The notes: generated from the letters alone by a model not told the origin. Counted from the first letter of the stretch, positions 24,067 to 34,131 are shown. The stretch is 38,854 nt of DNA from CAIMMJ01 sp037131955 (GCA_037131955.1 JBAXQC010000020.1:1-38854); one strand, 5' to 3'. Numbers and translations are program-made.

Positions 24067-26436
24067 TTGAATAATCCAAACAAGAGCACTTCAATAATTG
24101 ATCCAAATGAAATAAAAAATATTTTCAGAATATTTTCAAAATACTGGGTAATAATTGCTGTATCCGTTATTTTGAGTTACATATTGGCTTTCTTTTATAC
24201 TTACAAACTTCCAAATATTTATGAAGCTAGTTCTCAAATTTTAATTAAATCTAATGATACATATGATGTAGGAAGCACAATTTTTCAAGGAATGAATGGT
24301 GGTCCAGGTTATGGAAATTTTAGAGATTATACAGATAATTATAATGCAATTAGGGTAATAAAGTCTTATGATTTACTTAAATTAACTGTAGACAAATTAA
24401 ACTTAGATGTTTCATATTTCATAGATGGAAGATTAAAAACATCAGAGGTTTTTAAAAATTTACCTTTTGAAGTAAAATTAATATCATGCAATTCTTTTAT
24501 TTATGAGCTACCAATATCTTTTAAGTATTTAAATAATAAGGAATTTCAACTTTCATATCAGAGAAATGAAAAAATAGAAACAAAAAAGTATCTTTTTGGT
24601 GTTCCAGCTGTTAATCCTGATTTTAATATCATTGTAAACAACAATTCAGAATTAACAAACCAATTTGCTAAGGAACTAAGAAAGGTACCCTATAAATTTG
24701 TTATCAAAAACCGAGAACAATTAATTCAGAAATACCAAGTTGCCTTATACTGTGAAGTTCCTGAATACACCGGAATTATACAAATCTGGATTAAGGATAA
24801 TATTGAAGAAAGAGCAATTGCATTTCTTGATACCTTAGGAAAAGTATATATTGAAAATACGCTTCAGTCCAAATTAAACATTAACGAAAAAACCATTTCT
24901 TATATTAATAAACAACTAGAAGAATTAACTGATATAATAAACGAAACGCAAGATCAAATGCAAGATTATAAGGATAAAGAAGCTATCCTTAATTTAAATA
25001 AAGAAGAAGAGTTGCTCTACAATAATTTAGTGGAAGTTGAAAAAACAAATCAAGAAATTGATTATAAATTAAATGGCTTGGCTCAAATGGAGAAGTTTAT
25101 AATTGAAAATAAAAACTCTGATAACATGCCCCCTCAATTTCTTATATCAACAAATGATGCTTTTCTTAAAAAGGGACTAGAAGACCTTTTTACATTGCAG
25201 ATTAAAAGAAACGCTGACATTACATACACAACATATAAAAATATAAGTGGTGTTGAAATTGACAATCAAATTAGATATTTAAAGCAGAAATTATTAAATT
25301 ATATTCAAAACTCTAAATTTGAATTGGGTAATCAAATAATAACGAACAATAAAAAAATTGCGGAGTTTGAAAAAATAATCGCAGATATACCCCTGAAGCA
25401 GAGGGAATTGTTAAATATTCAAAGACAATTAGAAATAAACCAAAAAATGTATGAGTATTTGCTCGAAAGAAAAGCAAATACAACAATTGCTCGTGCCGGG
25501 ATTATATCAGATTCAAAAATTATCGAATCTGCAAGAGCAACGGGAAAAGTAGAACCCAACAAATCAAATATAACTTTAAGCTTTATTTTGGTGGGTTTAG
25601 CTATTGCTCTTATTCTAATTTTTTTAATAACTGTTTTCATCGAAAAATTAGAAAGTATCACTGAATTGAAACAAAAAACCAATCTTCCAATTCTGGGTGA
25701 GATTATTCACTTTGAAATTCCCAAAAATCAAAATTTGGGCGATTTCCTAATTAATCTACCACCTAAATCGCAATTGGTGGAATGTTTCAGAATCATAAGA
25801 ACCAATCTCCAGTACATCAATAGAAATGAAGATGCAAAGGTTTTTCTATTTACATCAAGGAATCCATCAGAGGGAAAAACATTTAGTTCTATTAATCTGG
25901 GAATAATACTTGCAAAATCTGATAAAAAAGTTTTGTTGCTGGAATTTGATATGCACAAACCAAGAATAGGACAAGTACTAAATTTGCAATCAGACATTGG
26001 TTTGTCAACCATATTAATTGGAAAATCGCTTCCTGCAGATGCTATTGTAAAAACACCCATTCCAACTTTAGATTTATTGCTATGCGGCCCAATTCCCCCA
26101 AATGCATCGGAGCTGGTTTTGAGTTCAAGAGTCAAAGAAATTATAAATTTTGGAAAAGAAAATTATGACTATGTTATAATTGATACCCCACCAATAGGCT
26201 TAATTACTGATGGAGTGGAGCTAATGAAATATTCAGACATTAACATACACATTATTAATACAAAGTTTCCGCATAAAGAATCCATAAGAATTATTACAGA
26301 GGTAGCCGAGCAAAGAAATACAGGAAATTTTGCACTTATTCTGAATGGTGTTAAAAGGAAAAAAATAAATAAAATTCTCGGGAAATACGGATATGGGTAT
26401 GGCTATTCATATGGCTATGCACAAAATTATAAATAG
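24067..26436 (+). CDS. Wzc-type polysaccharide co-polymerase and tyrosine autokinase
   Basis: A 789-residue inner-membrane protein controlling capsule/exopolysaccharide chain length. It has an N-terminal Wzz segment with a first membrane helix (about 25-45), a long periplasmic part with coiled coils (about 270-470), a second helix near 500-522 and a cytoplasmic BY-kinase domain. The kinase has Walker A RNPSEGKTFSSINLG (about 597-611), A' LLLEFDMHKPRIG and Walker B YVIIDTPPIGLITDG. The tail GKYGYGYGYSYGYAQNYK has seven tyrosines and is the autophosphorylation cluster. The start is a TTG at 24067; no upstream in-frame ATG fits, and the next ATG is far inside. No matching outer-membrane Wza export protein or phosphatase is in the window. 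Confidence 0.94.
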   Translation: MNNPNKSTSIIDPNEIKNIFRIFSKYWVIIAVSVILSYILAFFYTYKLPNIYEASSQILIKSNDTYDVGSTIFQGMNGGPGYGNFRDYTDNYNAIRVIKSYDLLKLTVDKLNLDVSYFIDGRLKTSEVFKNLPFEVKLISCNSFIYELPISFKYLNNKEFQLSYQRNEKIETKKYLFGVPAVNPDFNIIVNNNSELTNQFAKELRKVPYKFVIKNREQLIQKYQVALYCEVPEYTGIIQIWIKDNIEERAIAFLDTLGKVYIENTLQSKLNINEKTISYINKQLEELTDIINETQDQMQDYKDKEAILNLNKEEELLYNNLVEVEKTNQEIDYKLNGLAQMEKFIIENKNSDNMPPQFLISTNDAFLKKGLEDLFTLQIKRNADITYTTYKNISGVEIDNQIRYLKQKLLNYIQNSKFELGNQIITNNKKIAEFEKIIADIPLKQRELLNIQRQLEINQKMYEYLLERKANTTIARAGIISDSKIIESARATGKVEPNKSNITLSFILVGLAIALILIFLITVFIEKLESITELKQKTNLPILGEIIHFEIPKNQNLGDFLINLPPKSQLVECFRIIRTNLQYINRNEDAKVFLFTSRNPSEGKTFSSINLGIILAKSDKKVLLLEFDMHKPRIGQVLNLQSDIGLSTILIGKSLPADAIVKTPIPTLDLLLCGPIPPNASELVLSSRVKEIINFGKENYDYVIIDTPPIGLITDGVELMKYSDINIHIINTKFPHKESIRIITEVAEQRNTGNFALILNGVKRKKINKILGKYGYGYGYSYGYAQNYK

Positions 26437-26451
26437 AGTTTAATTATAAAT

Positions 26452-26466
26452 TTACAACTGTTGTAA
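26452..26466. other. Small inverted repeat after the tyrosine autokinase gene
   Basis: TTACAA, CTG, TTGTAA: a 6-3-6 hairpin 15 bases after the stop codon, with a partly pairing A/T-rich extension on both sides. It has no clean T run after it, so a terminator role is weak. The rest of the 259-bp gap (26437-26695) contains no open frame of note and ends with the plsY promoter. Confidence 0.3.
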
Positions 26467-26643
26467 TTTAAAGCCAAATAATTAATAATTGCATAATTTT
26501 TTGAATATAATTTCTTTTAGGTAGCATAATTTTGTTGAACAGGCAGTTAAAGAAACTTTTAAATGTAAATTTTTATAAATTTTCGAATTTTACCCTGTTT
26601 TATTAATTTTTACTTGTACAAATTCATTTGATTTTTGAAACAA

Positions 26644-26675
26644 TTGTACTTATTATTAAGAAATTGTTAAATTTG
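26644..26675 (+). promoter_or_regulatory. Promoter of plsY
   Basis: TTG at 26644-26646, a spacer of 21 bases, then TAAATTTG at 26668-26675. Both elements and the spacing match the Bacteroidota sigma-ABfr type consensus (TTTG, 19-21, TAnnTTTG). It ends 20 bases before the plsY start and is the best complete promoter in the window. Confidence 0.65.
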
Positions 26676-26695
26676 CACCGCATTAACAATAGAAT

Positions 26696-27334
26696 TTGAT
26701 AACACCATTAAATATTTTAGGTTTAATTGTTGCTTACCTTTTGGGATCAATACCTACAGCGGTTTGGATTGGCAAATTATTTTACAACAAAGATGTAAGA
26801 GAGTATGGAAGTGGAAATGCCGGTGCAACAAATACGTTTAGAGTTTTAGGTAGATCGGCTGGTATTCCAGTTTTAATTATTGATGTTTTAAAAGGGTCTA
26901 TCTCCATTTTACTTGTTGGATTAATTTCAGATATTCCATCAAATTCCGATGCATTTATAAATCTTCAATTAGCTTTTGGAATAAGTGCCTTTATTGGACA
27001 TTTATTTCCCGTATTTGCAGAGTTTAGAGGAGGAAAAGGAGTAGCTACAATGCTAGGCATAGTATTGGCATTAAATTTCCCAAGCGCCTTGTTGGCCATC
27101 CTTGTTTTTTTAGTTATTTTTATACTCAGCGGTTATGTTTCTCTTAGTTCAATTAGTGCAGCATTAAGTTTTCCAATATTTGTCTTGGCAATTTTAAAAA
27201 CAGATTATCCAACTATGGTAATTTTCTCCCTAATGGTTTCAATTTTAATGCTTATTACTCATCAAAAAAATATTGAAAGACTCCTCAAAAAGGAGGAATC
27301 AAAAATGTTTTCATTTAAAAAGAAAGCAATTTGA
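26696..27334 (+). CDS. plsY: Glycerol-3-phosphate acyltransferase PlsY
   Basis: A 212-residue inner-membrane enzyme that moves the acyl group from acyl-phosphate to glycerol-3-phosphate, the first step of phospholipid synthesis in bacteria lacking PlsB. Five hydrophobic segments are visible. The three conserved loops are present: AYLLGSIPTAVWIGKL at the start, YGSGNAGATNTFRVLGRS (key part GSGNAGATN, phosphate binding) and GHLFPVFAEFRGGKGVATMLG (key part RGGKGVAT). The start is a TTG at 26696 (MITPLNILGL), since there is no ATG near the conserved N-terminus. The C-terminus ends with a short basic tail. With psd 3.4 kb upstream it makes two phospholipid steps in the region, although a 259-bp gap and its own promoter separate them. 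Confidence 0.95.
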   Translation: MITPLNILGLIVAYLLGSIPTAVWIGKLFYNKDVREYGSGNAGATNTFRVLGRSAGIPVLIIDVLKGSISILLVGLISDIPSNSDAFINLQLAFGISAFIGHLFPVFAEFRGGKGVATMLGIVLALNFPSALLAILVFLVIFILSGYVSLSSISAALSFPIFVLAILKTDYPTMVIFSLMVSILMLITHQKNIERLLKKEESKMFSFKKKAI

Positions 27335-27424
27335 AAATTTTCTAAAACCAATTTTTTTTTTCTTCGTAATAGCACCATTTAAATTAACTTGGTTATACTT
27401 GTCCAAATATAGGTTTTACACAGA

Positions 27425-30400
27425 ATGATGAGTTTGAGAAAATTTACATGTTTTTTAATTTTAGTATTCTCTTGTTCAATTCCTTTATTTTCTGATGCCC
27501 AAGATAATTTTGGTTCAGAAAAAGAACTAAAGTCAAAAGCAGCAAAGTATTTTAACAACGATGATTATACGGCATGTTTGCCTCTTTATTCTCAGCTATT
27601 AAGCCTATACCCCAAAGATCCCGAAATGAATTATCGTTATGGGGTTTGTATTTTAATGGCCGGTAAAGAAAAAGAAAAATCAATTGCTTATTTAAGCACA
27701 GCTGCCAAAAGCCCAGAAATTGACAAAGAAGTTTACTTTTATTTAGGAAAAGCCTTGCATTTAAATTATCGATTTGACGAGGCAGTGGCTAATTATAATT
27801 TGTATAAAACTAAGGCAACTTCAAAAAACCTCACAAAATTTGATGTGGATAGGCAAATTGACATGTGCAAAAACGGCAAATCGCTGCTACAGTCCATTAC
27901 CGACATCTCCGTAATTCAAAAGAACCAATTTCCCATTTCAGATTACTTTAGGGCGTACGATTTAGGAAAGTCTGGTATAAAAGTGTTGGTAAAACCTGAT
28001 GATTTAAAATCCATTGAAGATAAAAAAAGAAATGAAACTTCAGTAATAGTAGTTAATCCTGCAAATCCATACATATACTTTTCTAGTTATGGCGATGAAG
28101 ACAAAGGCCATAAAGAAATTTATAGAATTGCTAAAAATGATAATTTTTCTTGGCCCAAAGCTCAAAACCTCGGCAATGCAATTAACTCACCTTTTGACGA
28201 TGATTATCCTTTTCCTTCTTCTGATGGTAAAACTTTGTTCTTTGCATCAAAAGGTCATAATTCAATGGGTGGATTTGATATTTTTAGAACTGTTTACGAT
28301 TCTACCAAAGGTTTGTTTTCTACTCCAGAAAATCTTGATTTTGCAATTAATACTCCAGATGATGACGTGTTGTTTATCTCAGATCCTAAAATAGATTTTG
28401 CTTATTTTGCCTCCAAACGTAGTAGCGATGCAAAAAATATTTCTGTTTTTAAAATTAAAAAAGAAAGACTTCCGGGCAAATTTGTATTGATAAAAGGAAA
28501 TTTCTTTGCCAATGATCCGCAAACTCATACTCCAACAAAAATCACCATTAAAACCGAAGATAATACCAAGCTAATTAGTGCAATAAACACCAATCCAAAA
28601 ACTGGAGATTTTCAGCTCATGCTAAGGCAAGGAAGTACTTATAGCTATACTGTAGAAACTAATGGTTTTTTAACTCAAAATCAAAAAGTTACTATTCCTG
28701 AAAATACTAAACTAATTCCATTGTTGCAACTTGTTAACTATTCAAAAATTAACGGCAAAGAAGTATTAACTATTAGCAATAAATACGACGAATCTTCAAC
28801 CCCCGAAGCAACTCTGCAAGCCTCTATTCAACTGTTAAAGGATATGGCTAATTTGGATGTAAATGCTACTGCAACATCGTCATCTTTGAGCCCTAAAGAA
28901 TCCAATGCAATTGCAACGAATAAATTGAATCAGGCAGAAAAAACAAAAAATAAAGAATATCCAAATATTACAATTGAACACCAAAAAATACTCAGGACAG
29001 AGAGCGACGAATTTAAAAGACTTAAAAATGAAACGGATGTAGTTAAAAAAGAAACCGATGATTTAGCAAAAATTACCAAGGAAAAGTCAGACTCCGCAAA
29101 CTATTTCGAAAATGAAAGCCAAAGAAAGAAAAGTACTTCGCTAAAAAAGAAAGCAGAGATTTATGCCATGCAGGCCGAAGAAATGCAAACACAGCTGAAA
29201 GAAGCCGAAGCAAGGTACACAGAAAAAAAGGGAAAAAGCGACAAACAGGAGAAATATGTTGCGTCACTTGAGGCCATTGCTGAAAAAGGAAACAACGATG
29301 GATTTGCTAGCTTTAGTGCTGATAAAAAGAACTTTAAGCCAGAAACAAATAACACTCCTAATGCTGACCCTAAGTTGGCAAAAATTGATGAATTAAACAA
29401 TCAAATTGAAAATCTAAACAAAGACTTAAATACTCATTCTGACCCAAAACAAAAAGAATTGGTTCAAAAACAATTGGCTCAGCTTACTGAAGAAAGAAAT
29501 CAAGCAAAAGTAGATGCTGGAATTGCTGTTGCAAAAACAGAAAATCAGGAAAAGACGGCTGCAAAGCAAGAGAACAATTCTAATCAAAGCAAGGTTGAAC
29601 CAGTTACGAACAATGCTGATAATGCTACTAAAGAAAATAAAGTACAAAACAGCAATATTAGTTCAGAAAATCAGGTTGTAGCAAATGCCATTAATAATAG
29701 CACAAGCAGTAATGGTATTTCTGTTGAACAAATAAACAAGGCTAATGATTTTAAAAAGCGAGCCGCTCAAACAAAAGACCCGGTTCAAAAAAATAAATTA
29801 ATTGAACAAGCCAATAAAATTTTTATCGAAGAAAATACTAAAGGTTTAGCGTTTAAAAATACAGAAATTGAATCCAAACAAACCGAAATTGCAAATTCAG
29901 AAAAGCTATTAACTAATTCTACTGTTATTGCCCAAATAAGTGAAGAAAATAAATCCTTGTTGGTAGATATTTCAGCGCTTAAAACACAATCAGAAACCGA
30001 AAAAAATTCTACAGAAAAAGTAAAGAAATTAGAAAGAGCAAATTCCTTGCAAGCTAAAGTACTTGAAAATCAAAATAGAGTTTTGGCTGAAGTAAAGAAT
30101 ATATACGAAGCCAATAAGTTAGCTACAGAAGCAAATGAAAAAAAGGCAAAAGAACTTGAAGTTAAGGCAGAAGAAATTGAAAAACCTATTGCTAGCCTTG
30201 AAACAAGTAAGCAAAAAGATTTAGCCACCGCAAAAGATTTAAGAGATTACGCTGCCGGTTTAAAAAATAAAACCAAAAAAACCGATGCAGAAAATGCAGC
30301 AAAAGACTATGAAAACAGCGCTGCAAAAAAACAAGCAAGAATTGACTCTATTTCTACAGCTGTTGTTGAATTAAAAAAGCAAGCAGAGGATGCTAGAAAT

Positions 30401-33370
30401 CCTATACTCGCAGAAAATAAGTTAGCTGCCGAAAAGAAAAGAGTTTCAGATGCTGCTGCAGAAACTGCCAAAATAGAAGCAGAGAATGCAAAAAGAAAAG
30501 AAGCTGAAACAGAAAGAACCAAGGAGAATGCCACCACCAATAATAATAGTTTAGCAGAAACAGCATCAACAAACACAGCAGGCAAAAACAGCACAACAGA
30601 AATTAGTACCAAAACAAATTCTGGAACGCCCTTAGTAGGAAATTCTGCTATTTATGTAAAAAATAAATTAGATGAAGATGCATTAAGCAAAGAGCTTGAA
30701 CAAGGTAAATCTGAAATTGAGCAATTAATTACAAGTGGAAATAATAAAATTAACTCTGTTTTAGAATTGTTAGAAACTGCCCAAGAAAGTGGAGATAAAA
30801 AGTTAAGAAGAAAAGTTGAAACTGATGCCGTTTTACTTGATTTAGAAGGAAGAAAAGATTTGGCAAAGGCAGACAGTTTAAAGAATTTGTTAGCAAACAA
30901 AACAAATACATTAGCTCAAAAGAAAACTGCAAACGAGGAATTCCTGAGTAAATTAAGTCTTTCTGAAGCTGAAAGCGTAAAAGCTGAATATGTCTCTATT
31001 GTTTCGCCAAAAAGCGATTTAACTGCTGAAACTAATGCTGGGGGAACAGAAAAAACAGGAACAGTAAGTAAAAATTCAACTAATAGTTCTGAAAAAGAAC
31101 CAACAACAAATGCCAATACTACTTTACCAGTCAACCCAATTGAAAATAATACTACCAACACACAAGCCAATTCTAAAACAAACCAAGAAAATAGTGCTGT
31201 AGAAAATTCAACTTCTAAATTAGAGAATACAACAACAACCGCTGAAATTGTAAACAAGCCAGTATCTAACGCTAACGAAAATAGTGCAAAAGCTACAAAT
31301 AATAGTGCTGCTCCTACTAGCGCAACTGGCGAAGCAGACAAAAACACAAAAATAACAACTGGAATTTCTGCTTCAACAGCACCAACAAATAAAAATACAA
31401 GTGCCGAAAATATATCTAATTCACAAAACACAGCAGATGCCGCAGCACAAAATAAACTTTCGGAAACAGAAACCAAATCAAACACAATTAATGCTGAAGT
31501 CTCATCAAATCCATCCAAACCCAAATACAATAAATACAGAAACTACAAGATAGGCGACAAAATAAATGGATTAAGTTTTTCTGCAGAGGCAATCAAAGAA
31601 ATAGTTGAATCTAATCAATTTAATACATATTACAATCTTCGTCAGGAAGGTGATAGTATAAATTTTGTTTATTCAAAATATTTAGCAAAGGCACAACAAA
31701 GCGGAGATACTGCTAATATTCTAGGAATGCAGGCTGCTGAACTTTCTGATATGGCTGATGGTGCTACAGGCGAACAAAAAAGAAAACTTAAAGAACTTTC
31801 TAAACAAAAAGAAGATTCTTCTGCATTGTATTTAAAAATTGCTGATGCTTCCTATGCTGTTGCAAAAAAGTTAGCAAAAGAAACTAAAGCAAAAGACGAT
31901 AAAGCTATTGATTTTGTTAATAAGTTAGATAACAGAGAAGCCAGTGACTACACACTTATCTATGAAAAAATTGGAAAAACAGAATTTGTTGATGAAAACT
32001 CAGAGATTAAAGGTTTAGAGGATGAATTACTTAGTTTGAATCCAGAGAAAAAGAAAGCCTCAGACGAAAAAGAGAAGTCTCAATTATTAGCACAAGAAAA
32101 AGCAAAAGAATTAGCCGCAGCCACTTCTGTTAAAAATGAAAAAAACGAAGCACCTAAGCAAGAACCACAAGAACAAAACAAGGAAAGTAAAGAACCTGCT
32201 GAGTTAAAAGAATCTATATCTAAAACCGAAACAAATAATCGAATAGGAAAGATAGAAAATACTTCAACAACCAATATTTCTGGCACAAGCAATTCAAATT
32301 CTATCGCTATTGCTTATGACGCTTCGGTTCCAAAAGGAATAATTTTTAAAGTGCAAATTGGGGCATTTAAACGTAAAGTTGCAGAAAATGCCTTTGGAGA
32401 TATACGACCTATTTTTGGAGAAAACTCAGCAACTGGAATGATTAGATATTTTGCAGGAGAATTTTCTGAGTTTGATGCTGCAAATGATGCCAGAAAACAA
32501 ATTGCTGCGGGTGTTTATTCGGATTGTTTTGTAGTAGCTTATTGTAACGGCAGAAAAATATCAGTTCCTGCTGCAAGAGCTTTAATAGCAAGTGGAAAAG
32601 ATTGTGATGGAGGCCAGATTAACCAGGCAGATGCTATTGCGGAAAACATAAACAATAATCCGGAAATTGTTGAAATACTTAAAGAACAAAAGAATTTAAA
32701 ATCTTTTGAGCAATTGTTATACACTGTTCAAGTAGGCGTATACAAAACTTTGGTTAATTCTAAAACATTAAACGGACTTTCTCCGCTTTACTACGATACG
32801 CTTAGAAACAGAAACATCAGATATTCAGTTGGGATATTTAACAATAGGGCAGAGGCCAACGACGCAAAAAACTTCTGTGTAAATGCAGGAGTAAGAGATG
32901 CCTTTGTAATTCCATTTTTTAATAAAAGAAGAATAAGTTTAGAGCAAGCTGCCGAAATTGAAAGAACTCAAGGTAATTCAGCATTAGTTTCTGGCTCTCT
33001 AGTAAACCAAAAAGCATTTATTAAAGACAGCAATTCTTCTGTAAATAATTCAATTTCTTCAACAAACCCAGATGTCTCAAATGTTTCTGCCTCCGAAGTG
33101 TTTATAAAAGTTCAAATTGGTGTTTTTAGAAAAGATGTCCCTGTTGAAACCTTAAATTTATTTTTACAATTGGCTCCAAAAGGAATAGATGTAAGCAAAA
33201 GCGATGATGGGTTAACAACTTATTCAATCGGAAAATTTAAAAATATAGAAGAAGCAAATCGCCTTAGAGAGGAAGCACAAAAAGTTGGTTTAAATGATGC
33301 CTTCCTTGTTGGATATGCCAGCAACAAAAAAATTACTGTTGAGAGAGCATTGGAAATTTTAAAAAAATAG
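27425..33370 (+). CDS. Giant envelope protein: TPR, PD40 propeller, regulatory domain, coiled stalk, three SPOR domains
   Basis: A 1981-residue exported protein. A signal peptide ends near residue 26 (LFSDAQ). TPR-like helices (about 30-150; KSKAAKYFNNDDYTACLPLY) are followed by PD40 propeller repeats (about 205-345; SPFDDDYPFPSSDGKTLFFA and MGGFDIFRTVYD) and a carboxypeptidase-regulatory-like domain (about 350-430). Residues about 480-1600 are Lys/Glu/Ala coiled coil broken by Asn/Thr/Ser-rich low-complexity stretches (about 1036-1070 and 1205-1365). Three SPOR-like repeats close the protein: about 1636-1720 (IIFKVQIGAFKRKV), 1762-1845 (LYTVQVGVYKTLV) and 1892-1981 (IKVQIGVFRKDV). SPOR domains bind denuded peptidoglycan. 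The first half matches the layout of T9SS-associated PorE, in which an OmpA-like domain is the wall anchor. Function otherwise unknown. Confidence 0.85.
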   Translation: MMSLRKFTCFLILVFSCSIPLFSDAQDNFGSEKELKSKAAKYFNNDDYTACLPLYSQLLSLYPKDPEMNYRYGVCILMAGKEKEKSIAYLSTAAKSPEIDKEVYFYLGKALHLNYRFDEAVANYNLYKTKATSKNLTKFDVDRQIDMCKNGKSLLQSITDISVIQKNQFPISDYFRAYDLGKSGIKVLVKPDDLKSIEDKKRNETSVIVVNPANPYIYFSSYGDEDKGHKEIYRIAKNDNFSWPKAQNLGNAINSPFDDDYPFPSSDGKTLFFASKGHNSMGGFDIFRTVYDSTKGLFSTPENLDFAINTPDDDVLFISDPKIDFAYFASKRSSDAKNISVFKIKKERLPGKFVLIKGNFFANDPQTHTPTKITIKTEDNTKLISAINTNPKTGDFQLMLRQGSTYSYTVETNGFLTQNQKVTIPENTKLIPLLQLVNYSKINGKEVLTISNKYDESSTPEATLQASIQLLKDMANLDVNATATSSSLSPKESNAIATNKLNQAEKTKNKEYPNITIEHQKILRTESDEFKRLKNETDVVKKETDDLAKITKEKSDSANYFENESQRKKSTSLKKKAEIYAMQAEEMQTQLKEAEARYTEKKGKSDKQEKYVASLEAIAEKGNNDGFASFSADKKNFKPETNNTPNADPKLAKIDELNNQIENLNKDLNTHSDPKQKELVQKQLAQLTEERNQAKVDAGIAVAKTENQEKTAAKQENNSNQSKVEPVTNNADNATKENKVQNSNISSENQVVANAINNSTSSNGISVEQINKANDFKKRAAQTKDPVQKNKLIEQANKIFIEENTKGLAFKNTEIESKQTEIANSEKLLTNSTVIAQISEENKSLLVDISALKTQSETEKNSTEKVKKLERANSLQAKVLENQNRVLAEVKNIYEANKLATEANEKKAKELEVKAEEIEKPIASLETSKQKDLATAKDLRDYAAGLKNKTKKTDAENAAKDYENSAAKKQARIDSISTAVVELKKQAEDARNPILAENKLAAEKKRVSDAAAETAKIEAENAKRKEAETERTKENATTNNNSLAETASTNTAGKNSTTEISTKTNSGTPLVGNSAIYVKNKLDEDALSKELEQGKSEIEQLITSGNNKINSVLELLETAQESGDKKLRRKVETDAVLLDLEGRKDLAKADSLKNLLANKTNTLAQKKTANEEFLSKLSLSEAESVKAEYVSIVSPKSDLTAETNAGGTEKTGTVSKNSTNSSEKEPTTNANTTLPVNPIENNTTNTQANSKTNQENSAVENSTSKLENTTTTAEIVNKPVSNANENSAKATNNSAAPTSATGEADKNTKITTGISASTAPTNKNTSAENISNSQNTADAAAQNKLSETETKSNTINAEVSSNPSKPKYNKYRNYKIGDKINGLSFSAEAIKEIVESNQFNTYYNLRQEGDSINFVYSKYLAKAQQSGDTANILGMQAAELSDMADGATGEQKRKLKELSKQKEDSSALYLKIADASYAVAKKLAKETKAKDDKAIDFVNKLDNREASDYTLIYEKIGKTEFVDENSEIKGLEDELLSLNPEKKKASDEKEKSQLLAQEKAKELAAATSVKNEKNEAPKQEPQEQNKESKEPAELKESISKTETNNRIGKIENTSTTNISGTSNSNSIAIAYDASVPKGIIFKVQIGAFKRKVAENAFGDIRPIFGENSATGMIRYFAGEFSEFDAANDARKQIAAGVYSDCFVVAYCNGRKISVPAARALIASGKDCDGGQINQADAIAENINNNPEIVEILKEQKNLKSFEQLLYTVQVGVYKTLVNSKTLNGLSPLYYDTLRNRNIRYSVGIFNNRAEANDAKNFCVNAGVRDAFVIPFFNKRRISLEQAAEIERTQGNSALVSGSLVNQKAFIKDSNSSVNNSISSTNPDVSNVSASEVFIKVQIGVFRKDVPVETLNLFLQLAPKGIDVSKSDDGLTTYSIGKFKNIEEANRLREEAQKVGLNDAFLVGYASNKKITVERALEILKK

Positions 33371-33396
33371 AACGAAAAATAAATTTGTCTTTCCTT

Positions 33397-34119
33397 TTAA
33401 GGTAAAGCTTTTATTAATTCACTCTTTTCAATAAAACCAGATTTCTTCCAAATTTCTTTTCCGTTTTTATAAATAATGGTAGTGGGTAAATCTACAATGC
33501 CAAGTTTTTTGCAGAGATCTTTGTTCTCGTCTACATTTATTTTTACAAAATTAAGTTTTGAAGCTTGCTCTTTCTCAACTTCTTCAAACATTGGCGCCAT
33601 CTTTTTGCAAGGCCCACACCAAGGTGCATAAAAATCTACTATTAAAATATCTTTGTTGTTTGAACTTATTTTTTTATTATAATCTTCAAGACTCGCCGTC
33701 TTTGCTGTAGTAGCATTTTTTGGCAGGGACAAAGATTTTCCTGCATTGTTCCACGCCATAATTCCACCTTGCATTTCATACACTTCTTTAAAACCTAAAC
33801 TCCTCATTTTATTTGCTGCCGAAGTACTTCTACTTCCTGCTAAACAATAAACATAATATGATTTTGATTTATCTAATTTTTGAATTTCCGCCTCAAAACT
33901 ACTTCCATTCCAATCAATGTTTTTTGCGTCGCTCAAATGTCCACCATCAAATTCGCCAGAGGTTCTAACGTCTATTACCATTGCGTTGGATGCCAAAGCT
34001 AGTTTTTTTTGAAAATCATCTACGTTTAATTGATAATTACTTTTATTTTGGCAAGAACTAAAATTAATTTGACCAAAAAAGCTAAAGGCAACGAATAAAA
34101 GGGTTGATATTTTTTTCAT
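33397..34119 (-). CDS. Exported rhodanese-thioredoxin fusion
   Basis: A 240-residue two-domain protein. Residues 1-23 are a signal sequence ending NFSSC, probably a lipobox although F at -3 is unusual. Residues about 32-130 form a rhodanese domain (AMVIDVRTSGEFDGGHL) with the persulfide-forming cysteine in VYCLAGSRSTSAA. Residues about 140-240 form a thioredoxin domain with VDFYAPWCGPCKKMAPMF and the cis-proline region DLPTTIIYKNG. A sulfur-transfer domain joined to a disulfide reductant suggests reduction of a protein-bound persulfide or handling of thiosulfate/sulfide in the periplasm; that is inference. It lies 12 bp downstream of trxA on the same strand and converges with the giant gene (26 bp). 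Confidence 0.88.
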   Translation of the reverse strand: MKKISTLLFVAFSFFGQINFSSCQNKSNYQLNVDDFQKKLALASNAMVIDVRTSGEFDGGHLSDAKNIDWNGSSFEAEIQKLDKSKSYYVYCLAGSRSTSAANKMRSLGFKEVYEMQGGIMAWNNAGKSLSLPKNATTAKTASLEDYNKKISSNNKDILIVDFYAPWCGPCKKMAPMFEEVEKEQASKLNFVKINVDENKDLCKKLGIVDLPTTIIYKNGKEIWKKSGFIEKSELIKALP

Positions 34120-34131
34120 AATTGTTATTTA

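Noticed and set aside
26452..26466. Rho-independent terminator after the tyrosine autokinase gene.
   Set aside because: The stem is six A/T-rich pairs and no T run follows; kept only as a weak inverted repeat.
30307..31530. Long antisense open frames across the giant gene.
   Set aside because: They arise because the Asn/Thr/Ser/Lys-rich codons of the plus strand rarely give stop codons in reverse; composition is Leu/Ser/Phe-rich without any domain.
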